Assembly: GCA_025766275.1 (NCBI GenBank)
Contig: JAFKAC010000007.1
Coordinates: 2,046,001-2,110,000, forward strand
DNA: 64,000 bases
Source: Lactarius indigo
Taxonomy: Eukaryota > Basidiomycota > Agaricomycetes > Russulales > Russulaceae
Direction of reading: 5' to 3'
Below the pieces are notes generated by a model, which worked only from the letters and a program-made list of their open reading frames with translations, did not search any database and was not told the DNA's origin. The position numbers and the translations under genes are program-made. Shown here piece after piece: positions 31,426 through 42,460 of the stretch (position 1 is the stretch's first letter; every line of letters starts with the position of its first letter).

Positions 31426-32610
31426 TTAGCCAGTGCAATGAGACGATGTTTCTGGATGTTGACAACTTAACCCTTATCCTTCCCGCACTTATAGGGCGAT
31501 GATTGGAATCTGGGCCCTTTGTGGAGTGGAAATCGAACAAGGGCTACAAACACGTGGGGACCATCGAAGCTTCTTTACATTGACGATCGATGTGAGAATT
31601 ACGCCAGGACGTGTGAAAGAGGAGTCTAGACTTTTCAAAAGTTTCTTGCCAAGGCAGCACGCACCGACTTGAACGTCTCGTGGACATAAGTTGATCAATG
31701 CCCCCAAGTTCGGCCTTCTTTGAAACGATAACGATCGATGCAGGGGCCTGGCGTTAGATCTCAATCACTCATATCTTGGATCATGATTATGTTGTGATAA
31801 TAAACCGCATCGTCACTTCAAAATGTTACAGTAACACATATGTTACGATGGAACCCAGCGATTGTTTTACGCCGTGAATGGATTAAAAGCTCTAAGGGAA
31901 TTTGTCAGTACACCTATAATTTATTTTCTCGGATCTTCCTACGGGTGCACAAATAATAATGGTCAGTAATTGGTCAGCTGAACATATCACTCACCCTGAT
32001 CGTGTCGTGGGACTGGACATTTTCTTCTTTCTCACACGATGTATGTCTCCGCTCTCCGCCTGGTTACCCGGCACCAAGCACCGACATATGCCAGCTCTGC
32101 GCCGTTGCCGCTGAGTGATTGGATCAGGGAGTGGATACGTTTCCCCGGCACATACAAGATGCCGACTTCGAACATGGGCGGACGTAGCACCAAGGCAAGG
32201 AAACGTTCTTCACAGGCCCAATCATCGGACCTCCTTCACTAGTTCCCCTTGACATTTTCCATCTGGAACGAGATAACCCAGAAGGCGCAACGGACTTACG
32301 CTCCGTCCTTTGCTTCTACGAAAATGCTCGGGAACACGTCGGACGTGCACTTCGCCGCTTAGGCTCCGCTTACAGGAGAAACGCCACACCGTCTTCGCGC
32401 TGGTTCTCGTCGAGAACCATACTGAGACTAAACCTAGTGGTCAGTACCGATCAATGTATTGAGGCCAACAATCACAGTAGTATGGATCTACCATAATAGC
32501 TCACAGAAGGCTGAAGATAACACCAGCTCGATTATATCTCTGAAGCCTAGCAAAAAGCAGTGGCAGCTCCGGATCACACCAGAAGAGAGGAAAATCGAAC
32601 GCGTAGTTGA
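31426..32610. other. Intergenic upstream of oxidoreductase
   Basis: No gene is seen. From about 31770 it is collinear with 3820-4570 of copy A. The promoter of the oxidoreductase would lie in its left part. Confidence 0.5.
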
Positions 32611-32613
32611 TTA

Positions 32614-33400
32614 TTGGAGGTAGGGGGGCCCACAGAGAGGACCCGCCGTACACCTGCCACCAGTGCCCAACAGCAAGATAAAAAATACACCTATAGCAGT
32701 ACGACGCGGAGCAGAGAGGCTCGCTCCATAACAGCCCAAGGACTGTATCCCTATCTGCCGCTGGGATCTAGTTTGCCACAGGAAACGGTGGAATTCCCTG
32801 AGCAAGAACAGTTAGAGGGGAGGATGCAGTTGGAAACGCAATACGACTTGCGCAGCATGGTGCCGCTGCGTGTTGAACTACAAGCTGGGGAGAGCACCGA
32901 AGGTCAGGAAGGCCTCTAAGCGATCCCAAGTACCTTGACTGAGAGGTAGCGGTTGATGCTCCGGATCACTGAAGACGACATGGAAGGATAAGTAGTATGT
33001 GTTATAAAGTGCAAGCTATGCCCCACTGCGGAATTTGGCTCCTGGAAATGCCTCCGTCACCATTGTAATGTGTCCAAAGACCATCCCGCCGAACTCACCT
33101 TCTGCAATCGGTGCGGGTACTATTTTGGACGCCGGGACTCTAAAAAGCGTCACAATGGGAAAAAAATGCCAAGAGAAATGCCACGCGACGCTACGAGACC
33201 AGGCCGAGTGGAAGAAAAAGACGGCTAAGCGGCTCTTCGAAGACTTTGACGCGAAGACAGAGCATTGTCTGAGAACCGGAGAGGAGCTGAGTCCCCGTTT
33301 CGCTGTGATCACGCAGCGGGCCATGCAGCAGGCGGATGTCCCAACTACATTGAAGAAAATATTCAAGCAAGAGAAGATACGGTCGGGAGGAGACTCGTAA
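32614..33400 (+). pseudogene. C2H2 zinc-finger gene, dead copy
   Basis: It matches exon 5 of the gene at 6015-7984 (TRSREARSITAQGL, KCKLCPTAEFGSWKCLRHHCN, FCNRCGYYFGRRDSKKRH). It carries in-frame stops near 32918 and 32989 and a frame change after the KKRH motif, beyond which the tail (FEDFDAKTEHCLRTGEELSPRFAVI) is in another frame. The exons for the N-terminal half are absent. Confidence 0.8.
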
Positions 33401-33914
33401 GTGGCAGAGATTGAATATTAGCGCCACTTACTTTATTCTTTCCATCCGTTGGTCCTATGCGTGCGAGTGTGTGAAGTGTATCTTGGCTTGCATACCATAC
33501 TAAAGAGAGAGGTTTGAGGGTCGGGTTCGGATTGGTACGTCGGTAACGTACTATGTTTGTCCCTCCTTCCCCAATCAGACTATATGCGCAGTGGATGGAG
33601 GGCGAATGGGAATGCTATTTTCTTTGACCGAAATGCGGGACAGCTTTGTAGAAGTGAACAAATATAGCTATCGAGAAAAACGCCTGTGAAATGCCACAGG
33701 TGGGTAAGTTCTAATACAAGAGGTGTTATATACTATGCAGTGAACAACATACCGAATACCCCCCACATAACTGACACTGGTCCCCTGGTCGCACGACACG
33801 CAATGGAAGTGACGGAGGAGGACTCGCGATCGATTTTAAGGATCAATGTATGTGATAGGTTGACGTTGCATCGCGCAGTTTCAGTCATCTGCTGGTGCAA
33901 TCGATTGTGGCTTG
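33401..33914. other. 3' flank of dead zinc-finger copy
   Basis: Collinear with 7985-8504. No gene is seen. Confidence 0.5.
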
Positions 33915-33917
33915 TAA

Positions 33918-34769
33918 GAGCCCGTCCGGTGCAAAGTCGCGCCTCGGAAATGGCCGCTCGCGACCTCTGTCTGACGAGTGGGATAAATCGGTCGGCTCCA
34001 GCAATTAAAAAAAAAAGTCGGACCGCCGAACGCACCTCTCGGTCGCAACAGGCAAATAGGTTTTTATTTTTGTAACACGTGAGGTGTGACATTTGTAAGC
34101 GATGCGCTCGTATCAATAGTATCAAGACAGGTTCTACCTGCGAATGTCACCCTGAGCGGAAATCTCTCGTTTGCCATAGCGTTGATGGAGGCGAACGAGG
34201 GGTTCTCGGAAGACGACATTGCCACCACCGCGGAATGTATGACAGCAGATCCAAACATCGCAACATCCTACACTTCCCTCAAGACTTCCCTCACCAGCCG
34301 CAAGGCGCGCTCGAAGCTCATTCGGAGCACAATGGAGAAGTTCTGCGTTCGCACTCGCGCTTGCGACGACTCTCCTTGATACAACTTCCATACCCATACC
34401 ATACCATAAAGATTCTCAAGATGTGTATTGTAGCATAATTGTAGACAAAGCCCGGCTCGAAGCCTTCAAATACACGAATTATTTGATACAAGAGCTCAGG
34501 CGTTCAGCGATGATATAAGCGTGATTTGTCGTGGAAATTATATAATGTATGGTCACAGTCACATCCCGACCGAGCCAGTCGAGCCCGACAACGAAAAAAA
34601 ACGGGTCCATACCCGTTTTTTTTTTTGGCAGGGCGGTCGGGCGCGACCTTGCCGCGGTCAGGTGCGACAAACTGCACCGAACGGTCATGTTGCGGGGACC
34701 AACAAATAAAAAACAAATCTTTTTTTTTGGCTGATGCCGGGCCCGACAAACCGTGCACCGGACGGGCTC
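33918..34769. mobile_element. Non-autonomous PIF/Harbinger-like element (MITE-type)
   Basis: It is 852 bp with perfect 16-bp terminal inverted repeats (GAGCCCGTCCGGTGCA at the left, its complement at the right), flanked by TAA at 33915-33917 and 34770-34772. The matching position in copy A (8505-8507) has a single TAA and no insert, which proves insertion. A 3-bp TWA duplication and G-starting inverted repeats fit the PIF/Harbinger group. No transposase is encoded. The interior has A/T runs, an ACGGGT-CCAT-ACCCGT hairpin at 34601-34616 flanked by A and T tracts, and an open stretch at 34133-34379 preceded by a plausible intron acceptor. Confidence 0.8.
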
Positions 34770-34772
34770 TAA

Positions 34773-35159
34773 AAGATTCGAGAGGTTTCGGCAAGCGGCG
34801 GCAGTTACCGCAGTGACACACCTGTCACCTCATTCGCATTCCCACTAGCAGAGTATCTCATGACAAACGTAGCCTGATAGCACCCTATTGAAGAATTCCC
34901 TTTGAGGGGTCTCCCTTTTTTCGGGTAGGGAATTCGTCCCGAGGGTTTGATACGTTTGTCTCCTGCATAGTTACATGATTGATTCGACTTTGTTCAAGGG
35001 TGCGAGTGTCGATATCAGCGATTGACTAATTGTAGACTTCCCGTGCAACGGTTAGAATGGGCCGCTTTACCGCAACTCCAAGCGCAACTCAGCTCCAAAC
35101 TCTGGCTTCTTTACTTTCTATACAGTACCATCCTTGTCCACCACCAACCATCATTCATC
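34773..35159. other. Intergenic, end of duplication copy B
   Basis: Collinear with copy A to about 34990, unique afterwards. No gene is seen. Confidence 0.5.
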
Positions 35160-35345
35160 ATGAAAATCTGGCTTCTTCTTGTCGACCACAAGTTCCAGGC
35201 TATGGGAAACCGTTTCGACATTGACTCTACCTCTGAAGATGATAATGTAAGCACCTTGAAGAAGAAGCTTGGTCATGATGCAGGCCAGAATGTCGAATTT
35301 GACGCCACTGTCTGGGCCGCTTTTGGAAGGTGCATGCTGACTCAA
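35160..35345 (+). pseudogene. Fragment resembling a Crinkler-type (CRN) N-terminal domain
   Basis: From the ATG at 35160 the frame reads MKIWLLLVDHKF, GNRFDIDSTSEDDNVSTLKKKLG and VEFDATVWAAF. This pattern of a hydrophobic first strand, a G-x-x-F-x-(V/I)-x(I/V) strand, a V-x-x-LK helix and a terminal L-x-V-W-like strand recalls the ubiquitin-like N-terminal domain of fungal CRN proteins. What follows (QSNSDQNVGRQARR) is not recognised, and no downstream effector or kinase-like domain is seen, so it is probably a truncated remnant. The assignment is by pattern only. Confidence 0.4.
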
Positions 35346-35936
35346 TCAAATTCCGACCAGAACGTTGGTCGACAAGCGCGACGAACCACTCGATTCTCGT
35401 TTTTTGCAGCACAACAACATTTTTATTTTAAAACAGCGGGAGAGTGTTCAGAAATGGTACCGTATAGTGTATATCAAATTTCGATATGATCGGAGAAGAA
35501 CTGAGCAAGAAATTTGGAGTGACCGAACTCAGGTGGGTGTTAGACTCCTAGTGCGTCCGAACTCTGGAACAGGCATAGTGGGGTGTTAGGACTTATTGCG
35601 CAAAAAAGGTCCATGGCAAGTTTGGAGTGGAACCGTTGCAAGTTGCAGAATGAGATATTTGGTCTCATTATTTCGAAGCTGCCCGACTAGACACCGCATG
35701 CGCATGCGCTGGCTCATAGTAAGGAGTCCGGATGGACTGACCCACGCTAATTCGGGTGGACTCCCTTGGGATTGGGGCCCCTAGGCGTTCGTTTGTCCTC
35801 TGTTCCATGCGACAGGTTTTCATCTCAGGTACATACCCCGTATAACGGTACCAACTTTTCGTAAAAAATAGATCGAAATACAATGAAGTGCATTTAAAGA
35901 TACAGCATCGTTCCTCCTCGATTTTCTAGTCGACTG

Positions 35937-37951
35937 TCAATTGGGCAGCACAGGGACCTACAATTCGAGCGAGTTGGCTCTCAGTCCGACTTAATAAAGG
36001 GGTTCAGCTCACCTTGTCCCGCGCCATCGTCAATTTGCTCTTGACCTGTAACCAGAATGCGTCCCCGTCCATAATGTGAGCCCTCGAGCAGAAGGGGCAG
36101 TTCGTCTCTGTGATATGCTGTTGGAGCGCCGTCATATATTGCTTACGGAAATTCTGTTGCTTGAGCAAGGGGAGCGTGTACGATTGCTTCAGTTCTTTGA
36201 TCGCCTGCGAAATCAGGTCGTGCAGCCACCTAGCAAGGTGGCCCTGGTCAGGCACGTGCAGTTGCGAGCTGAGATATGAGGGGAAGCAACACGTCCAGAT
36301 CTTCGATGGGCCATCTCGATAATCCAAAAGCGACTCGAGGCACAGGACAAGGCTGTCCCGACAACGCTTGCGGAAGTGCACAAGGTCGCGCAGTGCCCAG
36401 CCATTGAACAGTCTTAATTCGTCTCCAATGGACTCGAATGTCATGGTGTAGTCCAGCGTGAGACGGGCGAAGTTTTCCACCTCTGGGATAAGCCCTTTAC
36501 TGCTCGCGATCGCATACAAACGAAAAGCTTCGGCTCCCGATGGGCTAGGGTATGACTTGCGACTAACCTCAGCACGGATGGAAGATTGGACGGCGGCCAT
36601 GTCGTATTTCTGTGAAGCGGTAAGGAGATCTAGAACTTTGTTGTACGAGTCAGGTAAGACGGAAGGAATTGGGTAAAGCATCGTGATAAGACTACGCAAA
36701 ACCTCCTCATCCTCAGATAAGCGGACCACGTGGATCCCGTCGATCGTCTCCTCTTCGACCGGTTGGGGAAGAGAAAAGAGATCATCGAAGAACGGTGATG
36801 CCGTAGTGAGCACCAATCTGTGGACGCGGAAGCTGGCACCGTCGGACGATCGGAGTATCACGTCCGTGTGACGCATGTTAAAATCGTCCGGCGGTGGCGA
36901 GGCTTCCCTTGTTGGTTCAATGTACTCCTGGTTGTGTGGTTCTTCCTCCACAAGTGAGAGATCTGCTTCAGCCTGTAAAAATAGTCAACCGTTGGCACAG
37001 CATAGTCAAATCGCCATTACTCACTCTCCTAAGACTCTTATGGAAGACCGCCGTCAAAGCAGTCCAGACCAACTGTATCGTCTCGATTGAAATAGATGCG
37101 CAGTGTGTGCAGCCAGATGAGGAGCCTCCCAGTGCGGAATGACGCGTTAAGGCCATGTGAAATCTAGTTAGATCAAACGCTGCTGGAGATTTCGATATCG
37201 ACACAAAGTAGTCATCTAGCCAACCAGGATAGCCAAATGAGCTGAGATTGCTGCATTGCAGATCCTTCAGCGTGCCTTGCGCACCGAACCTTCGAAATTC
37301 AATAAGGTCCAACATCAGACTGCCTCGAACTCTCTGGTGGTACTTCCACAGTTCGTGAAGAAAAGAGCCTGGCATGATGTCGAGCTTGTCTTCTAAACTT
37401 TCAATAGTCATTGTACTGTTTAGCGTCATCCGCGCCGCCTGGAGCGCTTCGTCTCGAAGTCTGTATTTCTGGGCCAGAGAGTAGACATAGAAGGCGTTCT
37501 CTGTGTGGATGACTGGTGGGTCCTGTCGGGCGATACGATCACGGATATGGATCAGTACGGTGTCCATTTTATATTTTTGGGCCACCGAGAGTAGCTCCAT
37601 CGTCTGTTCGATGGAAGGAGGGAGTGCGGGAGACACAGGGAAAATGAAAGTGATGAGGCTGGAAAGGATGGCGTGGTTTTCTTTGAGCTGGATGGTTGCA
37701 GGCGAGGGTTCATGACCTACAGGGGCAGCCATATCGCTAGGATTAGATGAAGTTTGTATCAGCTTTTCGAGGACAGGAGAGCTGTTGATAATGTAAAGCT
37801 TTGGAACACGGAACTCATGGCACTCGGAAGAACGAAGGATGATATCAGCGTCTGGGGAAGAGTCGACTCTGAAGAGTTTGTCAATGGGACTGGAAGGCCC
37901 ATCCAGGATTGGGGCCGATATCAGCGTCTCGCAGGGTGAGGTCGTCGACAT
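35937..37951 (-). CDS. Two-domain BTB/POZ protein (BTB-3)
   Basis: Exons 37951-37025, 36972-36013 and 35957-35937; introns of 52 and 55 bp; 635 residues. Unit 1 begins at ADIILRSSECHEFRVPKL and includes SSLITFIFPVSPALPPSIEQ and SVAQKYKMDTVLIHIR. It ends near CTHCASISIETIQLVWTALTAV. Unit 2 begins TDVILRSSDGASFRVHRLVLTTASPFFDDLFSLPQP and ends near CPFCSRAHIMDGD. Unlike BTB-1 and BTB-2, unit 1 is not split by an early intron. The last exon encodes only six residues (VPVLPN) before the stop, inferred from the parallel intron of BTB-4. Confidence 0.85.
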
Positions 37952-39348
37952 GGAGTTTTCTTGTCAAAGCCACCTTCGCCTTGAGGGCTTTTACTAGAAA
38001 TGTGGAGCACCCGTGGTGATGCGGAGCTGCAACATATGCGATGCGGACACTGGCATGAGTACCGCCGCCAAGACCGCCCGGGCCGCGATGATGTTAGGTA
38101 GTGTGATGACATAATCAGATCCTAGAGTCACTGTCATCCTCAAAGTGAGTGACTCGGAGGCGAAGTTGTTGTTGTTCCGTTGTGTCATTGTCTCGAGGGG
38201 ATATTTTAACGCGACAGAACGTGAAGTAGAGATTTTCTTTCGAAGTGTCAATATTATTAATGCCGTGCGCTCAGGAAAGGGTTCTTTCAAGTTTGACCGG
38301 CGTCACTGGCACTAGGACCAAGATCATGACGATCGATCTGATCTGCAGCACTGCTGCAGCCTGCAGGTCATCACTATAGTTCGGATAAATACAACAGTAA
38401 AAATACAACCGCTTCCATTTTTGGCTCTGAGGCCCTTCTGCGTTGGTTTCTGTACTGTAATAGGCTACGCCGTATTCCGTACAGTAGTAAGTGTGTAGCC
38501 AAGTGCGACGCTTTGCGCGAAGCCGTAGAACCTAAGGCCTGAGTACTGAGTAACAGCGCCGGTCCCATGCCAACGGGTTTTCTTGGTCAGTCATTCTGGT
38601 GAGTGACTTCCCACTTGTCGTCACAAGACTCACAACGGAATGGAAGCACTTTGATGGCCATGAATGAGTTCAGAAAGTCTTATGGGAAGTTAAAGTCCAG
38701 AAATATTTTTAATGCGTCCCGTAGTGGAAGGGGCCGAAGTATTTTTGTGGCGAGGTACTTGTGCGACATACAGCATCATAGGACTGTGAAGCTAGCCCCG
38801 AGTAGAGAAGTACCGTCTGCGTCAAGACCAAAAGCGTCAAGACCTACATGGGGTAAGAACTTGAACGTTCCTGGCCCGAACCGTGGAAGATAAAACTACC
38901 GAAAGGTCATTTTTCCCGCTGGCAGGATTCTTTTCTACAACACGGACAGCCCCTGGGGACTAAAGCCGGAGAATTCAAGTTATTGTCCGCGGGGGAAAGC
39001 CATAACTACGATATGTGTCCTGTAATCTTCAAATCTTGACGGCTACCCATGCGGGTTACATCCTAGCGGGTCTAGTAGCAGTCAAGTTCATGGGCAGTTG
39101 TAAGAAGGCCCTGAGATTAAAAGGCTTCCGGAAAAACTCCGTGTAGCATCTCATGTGTAGCATCTTACTTGAGCGGACTTTTGTCCTTACTCGACTGCGT
39201 CTCACTCCACTTGTTTGGTCAAGGGCTACAGATCGAGTCCTGTTGACTCGGGTATCGTAGAGGGGTCCGCGGATCTGCTCCAAGCTTGGTTCTAGCACAG
39301 ACCCAATAAATGATTTCCTGCTCTCAGTTTTTCAGTGCTCAGTGACCT
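37952..39348. other. Intergenic between BTB-3 and sedolisin
   Basis: The two genes diverge from this 1.4 kb. An open frame at 38603-38893 has no recognisable motif and is probably chance. No RNA gene or transposon is seen. Confidence 0.5.
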
Positions 39349-41506
39349 ATGGACTTCCAGCCTTCTTCACTGGCCTTGACTTTGGTGATCATGCGCTACT
39401 ACCTGCGATTTTTGCTCTCCCTCCTCACCGCCGCACTCCTTGCGGACATCGTAGCGTCCCTCCAACCACCTTGGAATGACGTCCGTGTGAAGCACATGTG
39501 GGGTGCCGTTCCGACCAACTGGGAACGTCTGGGGTACCCGCCCGCCGGTACCACGATCGACCTTCACGTTGCACTCAAATCTTACGACGAGGACGCCTTG
39601 ATCTATGCATTATACGAGGTCAGCGATCCAGAGCATCCGAAGTACGTCCCCTCTAATACCCCTTTGCACACGTGTGTACTCACGTGTGCCGCTGCTCGTT
39701 TGCAGATATGGCGCTCACCTTTCAAAGGAACAAGTCGCCAAGCTCGTTGCGCCACACCCATACACACTCGAGCTTGTCAATTCGTGGATTGAGTACAACG
39801 GTGTACCACCCTCCTCCATCTCGATAACACATGGCGGCAGCTGGCTGACGCTCACCGGCGTGCCCATATCCCAAGCTAACGAACTCCTCGGCGCGTCATA
39901 CGAGCTCCACAGGCACACCAGGACAAACGAAACCATTATTCGCACGGTCAGTTATGCGCTCCCCGCAGTACTGCACCCACACGTGGAAACCGTTGCGCCT
40001 ACGACGTTTTTCGCCTCTACCCACACGCTGCAGCAGATACCACGCAGGCCCTCCGTCAGAGCAGCAGCAGCTCAGGAGAATGCTGCGTCCGGAAACCCCG
40101 TAAAGGCGCTGTCGAGCCGCGAGGATGATCTAGTCACGGTCACGCCAGCGAATCTGCGCTGGCTGTACAAGACATTCACGTATGTTCCTGCCGCGACGGA
40201 CCGGAACAAACTCGGGATTGCGGGCTACTTGAATGAGTACCCGAACCAGACAGATCTAACGACATTCATGACCGAATTTCGCGAAGACGCAAAAGCCGCT
40301 AGCTACACCGTCGTGCAGGTCAACGGCGGCGGATACAACCAGAGTCAACCAGGCTATGAGGCGAGCCTCAATGTCCAGTACGCCTCAGCCATGGCGTACC
40401 CAACCCCGCTAGTCTATTATAGCAACGGTGGCGAGACGAAAGTGTTCCCAGATGGCAAGCCAGCCCCGGGTGACGTAATCCTCGAGTGGCTCAAATACGT
40501 GCTCCAAGAGCCGAACGTCCCGCAGACAATCTCAACGTCATACGGTACTGACGAGAAAGATTGTCCGCGGGAATATGCGAAAGCCTTGTGCAAGCTGTTC
40601 TTACAGCTCGGTGCACGTGGTGTCAGCCTCCTCTTCGGGAGCGGTGACGACGGCGTCGGCGCTGGAGACTGCAAGGGTGAGGACGGAAAGGTCCGGTTTA
40701 TCCCTGTGTTCCCTGCATCCTGTACGCATGGTGTTTTATCCATCCTTGCAAGTAATACACACGCTGGTACTAGTTGCTCACCAGACTGGCATGGTTCTGC
40801 AGGTCCTTGGGTCACCAGTGTCGGCGGCACGAAGCTATTCCCCGAAGAAGCAGTGCCCTTTTCCGGGGGCGGCTTCTCGGACATTTTTCCTCGCCCGAAA
40901 TACCAGAATAAAATTGTTCCCGCCTACCTCCGAAAATTCGGCCGCCGCAAGTATGCGCGCCTCTACAAGTGCGTATTCTGCTTTGACCGACTTGAACCAT
41001 TCTCACATTTTGTAATCTGCGCAGCCCTGCTGGCCGCGGCATTCCCGACATCGCCGCCCAAGCGCTGAACTTTGTGATCGTTGTCAATGACACTTTCGGT
41101 CCCACAAAAGGCACGAGCTGCGCCGCTCCAGTGCGTCTTTCCTCCCTCGGCCGTTCTGTGTCATCTGTCCTCGAATACTCAACTTACCGCCTACGCACAG
41201 ACAGTGGCGGGCATAATCTCTCTGCTCAATGACTTTCAGCTTTCAAGGGGAAAGAAAGCACTTGGCTTCCTCAACCCATTGCTGTACGATAAAGGCGTCA
41301 ATGGCCTCAACGATATTATATCTGGCTCTAACCCGGGCTGCAACACCGATGGATTCTCCGCCATCGCTGGGTGGGATCCCGTTCGTCCCGCGAGACTTGT
41401 GTTCCTTTCGGAGTTGACTGACTTTTGGACTTCCTAGGTCACTGGTCTCGGGACGCCGGATTTTTTTGAGCTGCAGCACGTACTTGAGTATCAAATCAAG
41501 AACTAA
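39349..41506 (+). CDS. Sedolisin (S53) protease homologue with catalytic Asp replaced by Asn
   Basis: Six exons (39349-39641, 39706-40721, 40803-40968, 41025-41130, 41201-41380, 41438-41506), GT-AG introns of 56-81 bp, 609 residues. The secretion signal begins at the second Met (39391, MRYYLRFLLSLLTAALLA). An S53 pro-domain follows (VKHMWGAVP, EHPKYGAHLSKEQVAKLVAPH), then the mature domain after about residue 170. The nucleophile motif GTSCAAP (Ser523) is present, as is the oxyanion region GSGDDG. The catalytic Glu316 stands in EASLNVQY, but the usual Asp four residues on is Asn (codon AAT, 40370-40372). The C-terminus GWDPVTGLGTPDF is complete. Sedolisins are acid-active secreted or lysosomal serine-carboxyl peptidases. 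This copy is structurally whole, yet by its triad probably inactive or altered. Confidence 0.88.
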
Positions 41507-41689
41507 GAAGCGCGTAGCAATGTGCCAGTGATGTCGCCCACCTCTTTGTGACGAATGTTAACGAGGAAATGAAGTAGCGTCGACTTTGATGGCGTTGATA
41601 CAGTTGAACAACTGGAGTACCACCGCGGTCTCCCACACCGAAGTACAGCGCAACTCAGTTCGAGGTCCGCGGGTGCCGTAAGAAGAACT

Positions 41690-41940
41690 GTTGGAGAATG
41701 TGAAGCGTCTGCTTTTTACTTGCCTTGACCTGCGCAGTGGATATTGTCAGATGACCGATGGGGCTGAGAAGACGTACGGCAGGCCACGTTCACCTGCCGA
41801 ATGATGAATCACACCCATCGCAAGTATACTAGCCTAGTAGCAAATGTACGATAGTTTACACCTAGATAGTATTATTATATTCTCCAAGACTAGGGAGGAA
41901 GCACATTGAGAATGTACTCACGAAGGATGTCATGGGCCAT
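41690..41940 (+). pseudogene. Relic of Ty3/Gypsy reverse transcriptase
   Basis: Broken frames read LDLRSGY (about 41725), resembling FTSLDLRSGYWQ, and later VYLDSIIIFSKTREE (about 41850-41905), resembling VYLDDIIIFSRTEEE of the outer Gypsy element. The second catalytic Asp is Ser, and frameshifts separate the blocks. About 250 bp of an old insertion remain. Confidence 0.7.
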
Positions 41941-42460
41941 TCATCATCGATGTTCAATCCCTTGCATCATCAAACAGCCTGAGGTGATGCTGTCTTCTCC
42001 TTCGCCTCTTCGGTCAGGCGCACTTGCCGGCGCTACTAGCACAATCCACTGCGCAGGTCAAAGTGTGATTGTGTTTTACCTCTGTACGACGAAAGTAACA
42101 GGGAAATAAAGTGGCGGCAAAAGTTGACGAGTGGATTCTGTATTCTGTAGAACCTAAACAAAACCTAAACCGTGAACTAAGTACAAAACTAAATATATTG
42201 TCCCACTTGTTTTCCGAGGCTCTTGGAAATGACGTACTCCATTGAGCGCCCACTACTTCAAGGATATACGGATACGCCTATTTTATACACTTCGAGCCGA
42301 GTCCAACGTGGATAAACATGGGGCAGGTCCGAGTCGGGCAGTGCAGTTTCAGGAACGGCTTTCGGTAACCGCCGCGTCAAAGGGCGCCCATGACAACAAC
42401 CATTGATGTGAGCCTCAGGTTTACTGACTCGGACTCAGACTTTCCGCTTTGACTTTGTGG
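41941..42460. other. Intergenic upstream of BTB-4
   Basis: No gene is recognised. Confidence 0.4.

Larger units (their letters stand above)
26300..34990 (+). repeat. Segmental duplication, copy B
   Basis: Direct repeat of 1-8700. Relative to copy A it keeps an open oxidoreductase gene and about 630 bp of extra sequence at 28752-29381. It has lost the zinc-finger gene and gained the inverted-repeat element at 33918-34769. Confidence 0.8.

Noticed and set aside
38603..38893. 96-codon open frame upstream of the sedolisin
   Set aside because: Basic, no domain, no splice partner or paralogue in the window.
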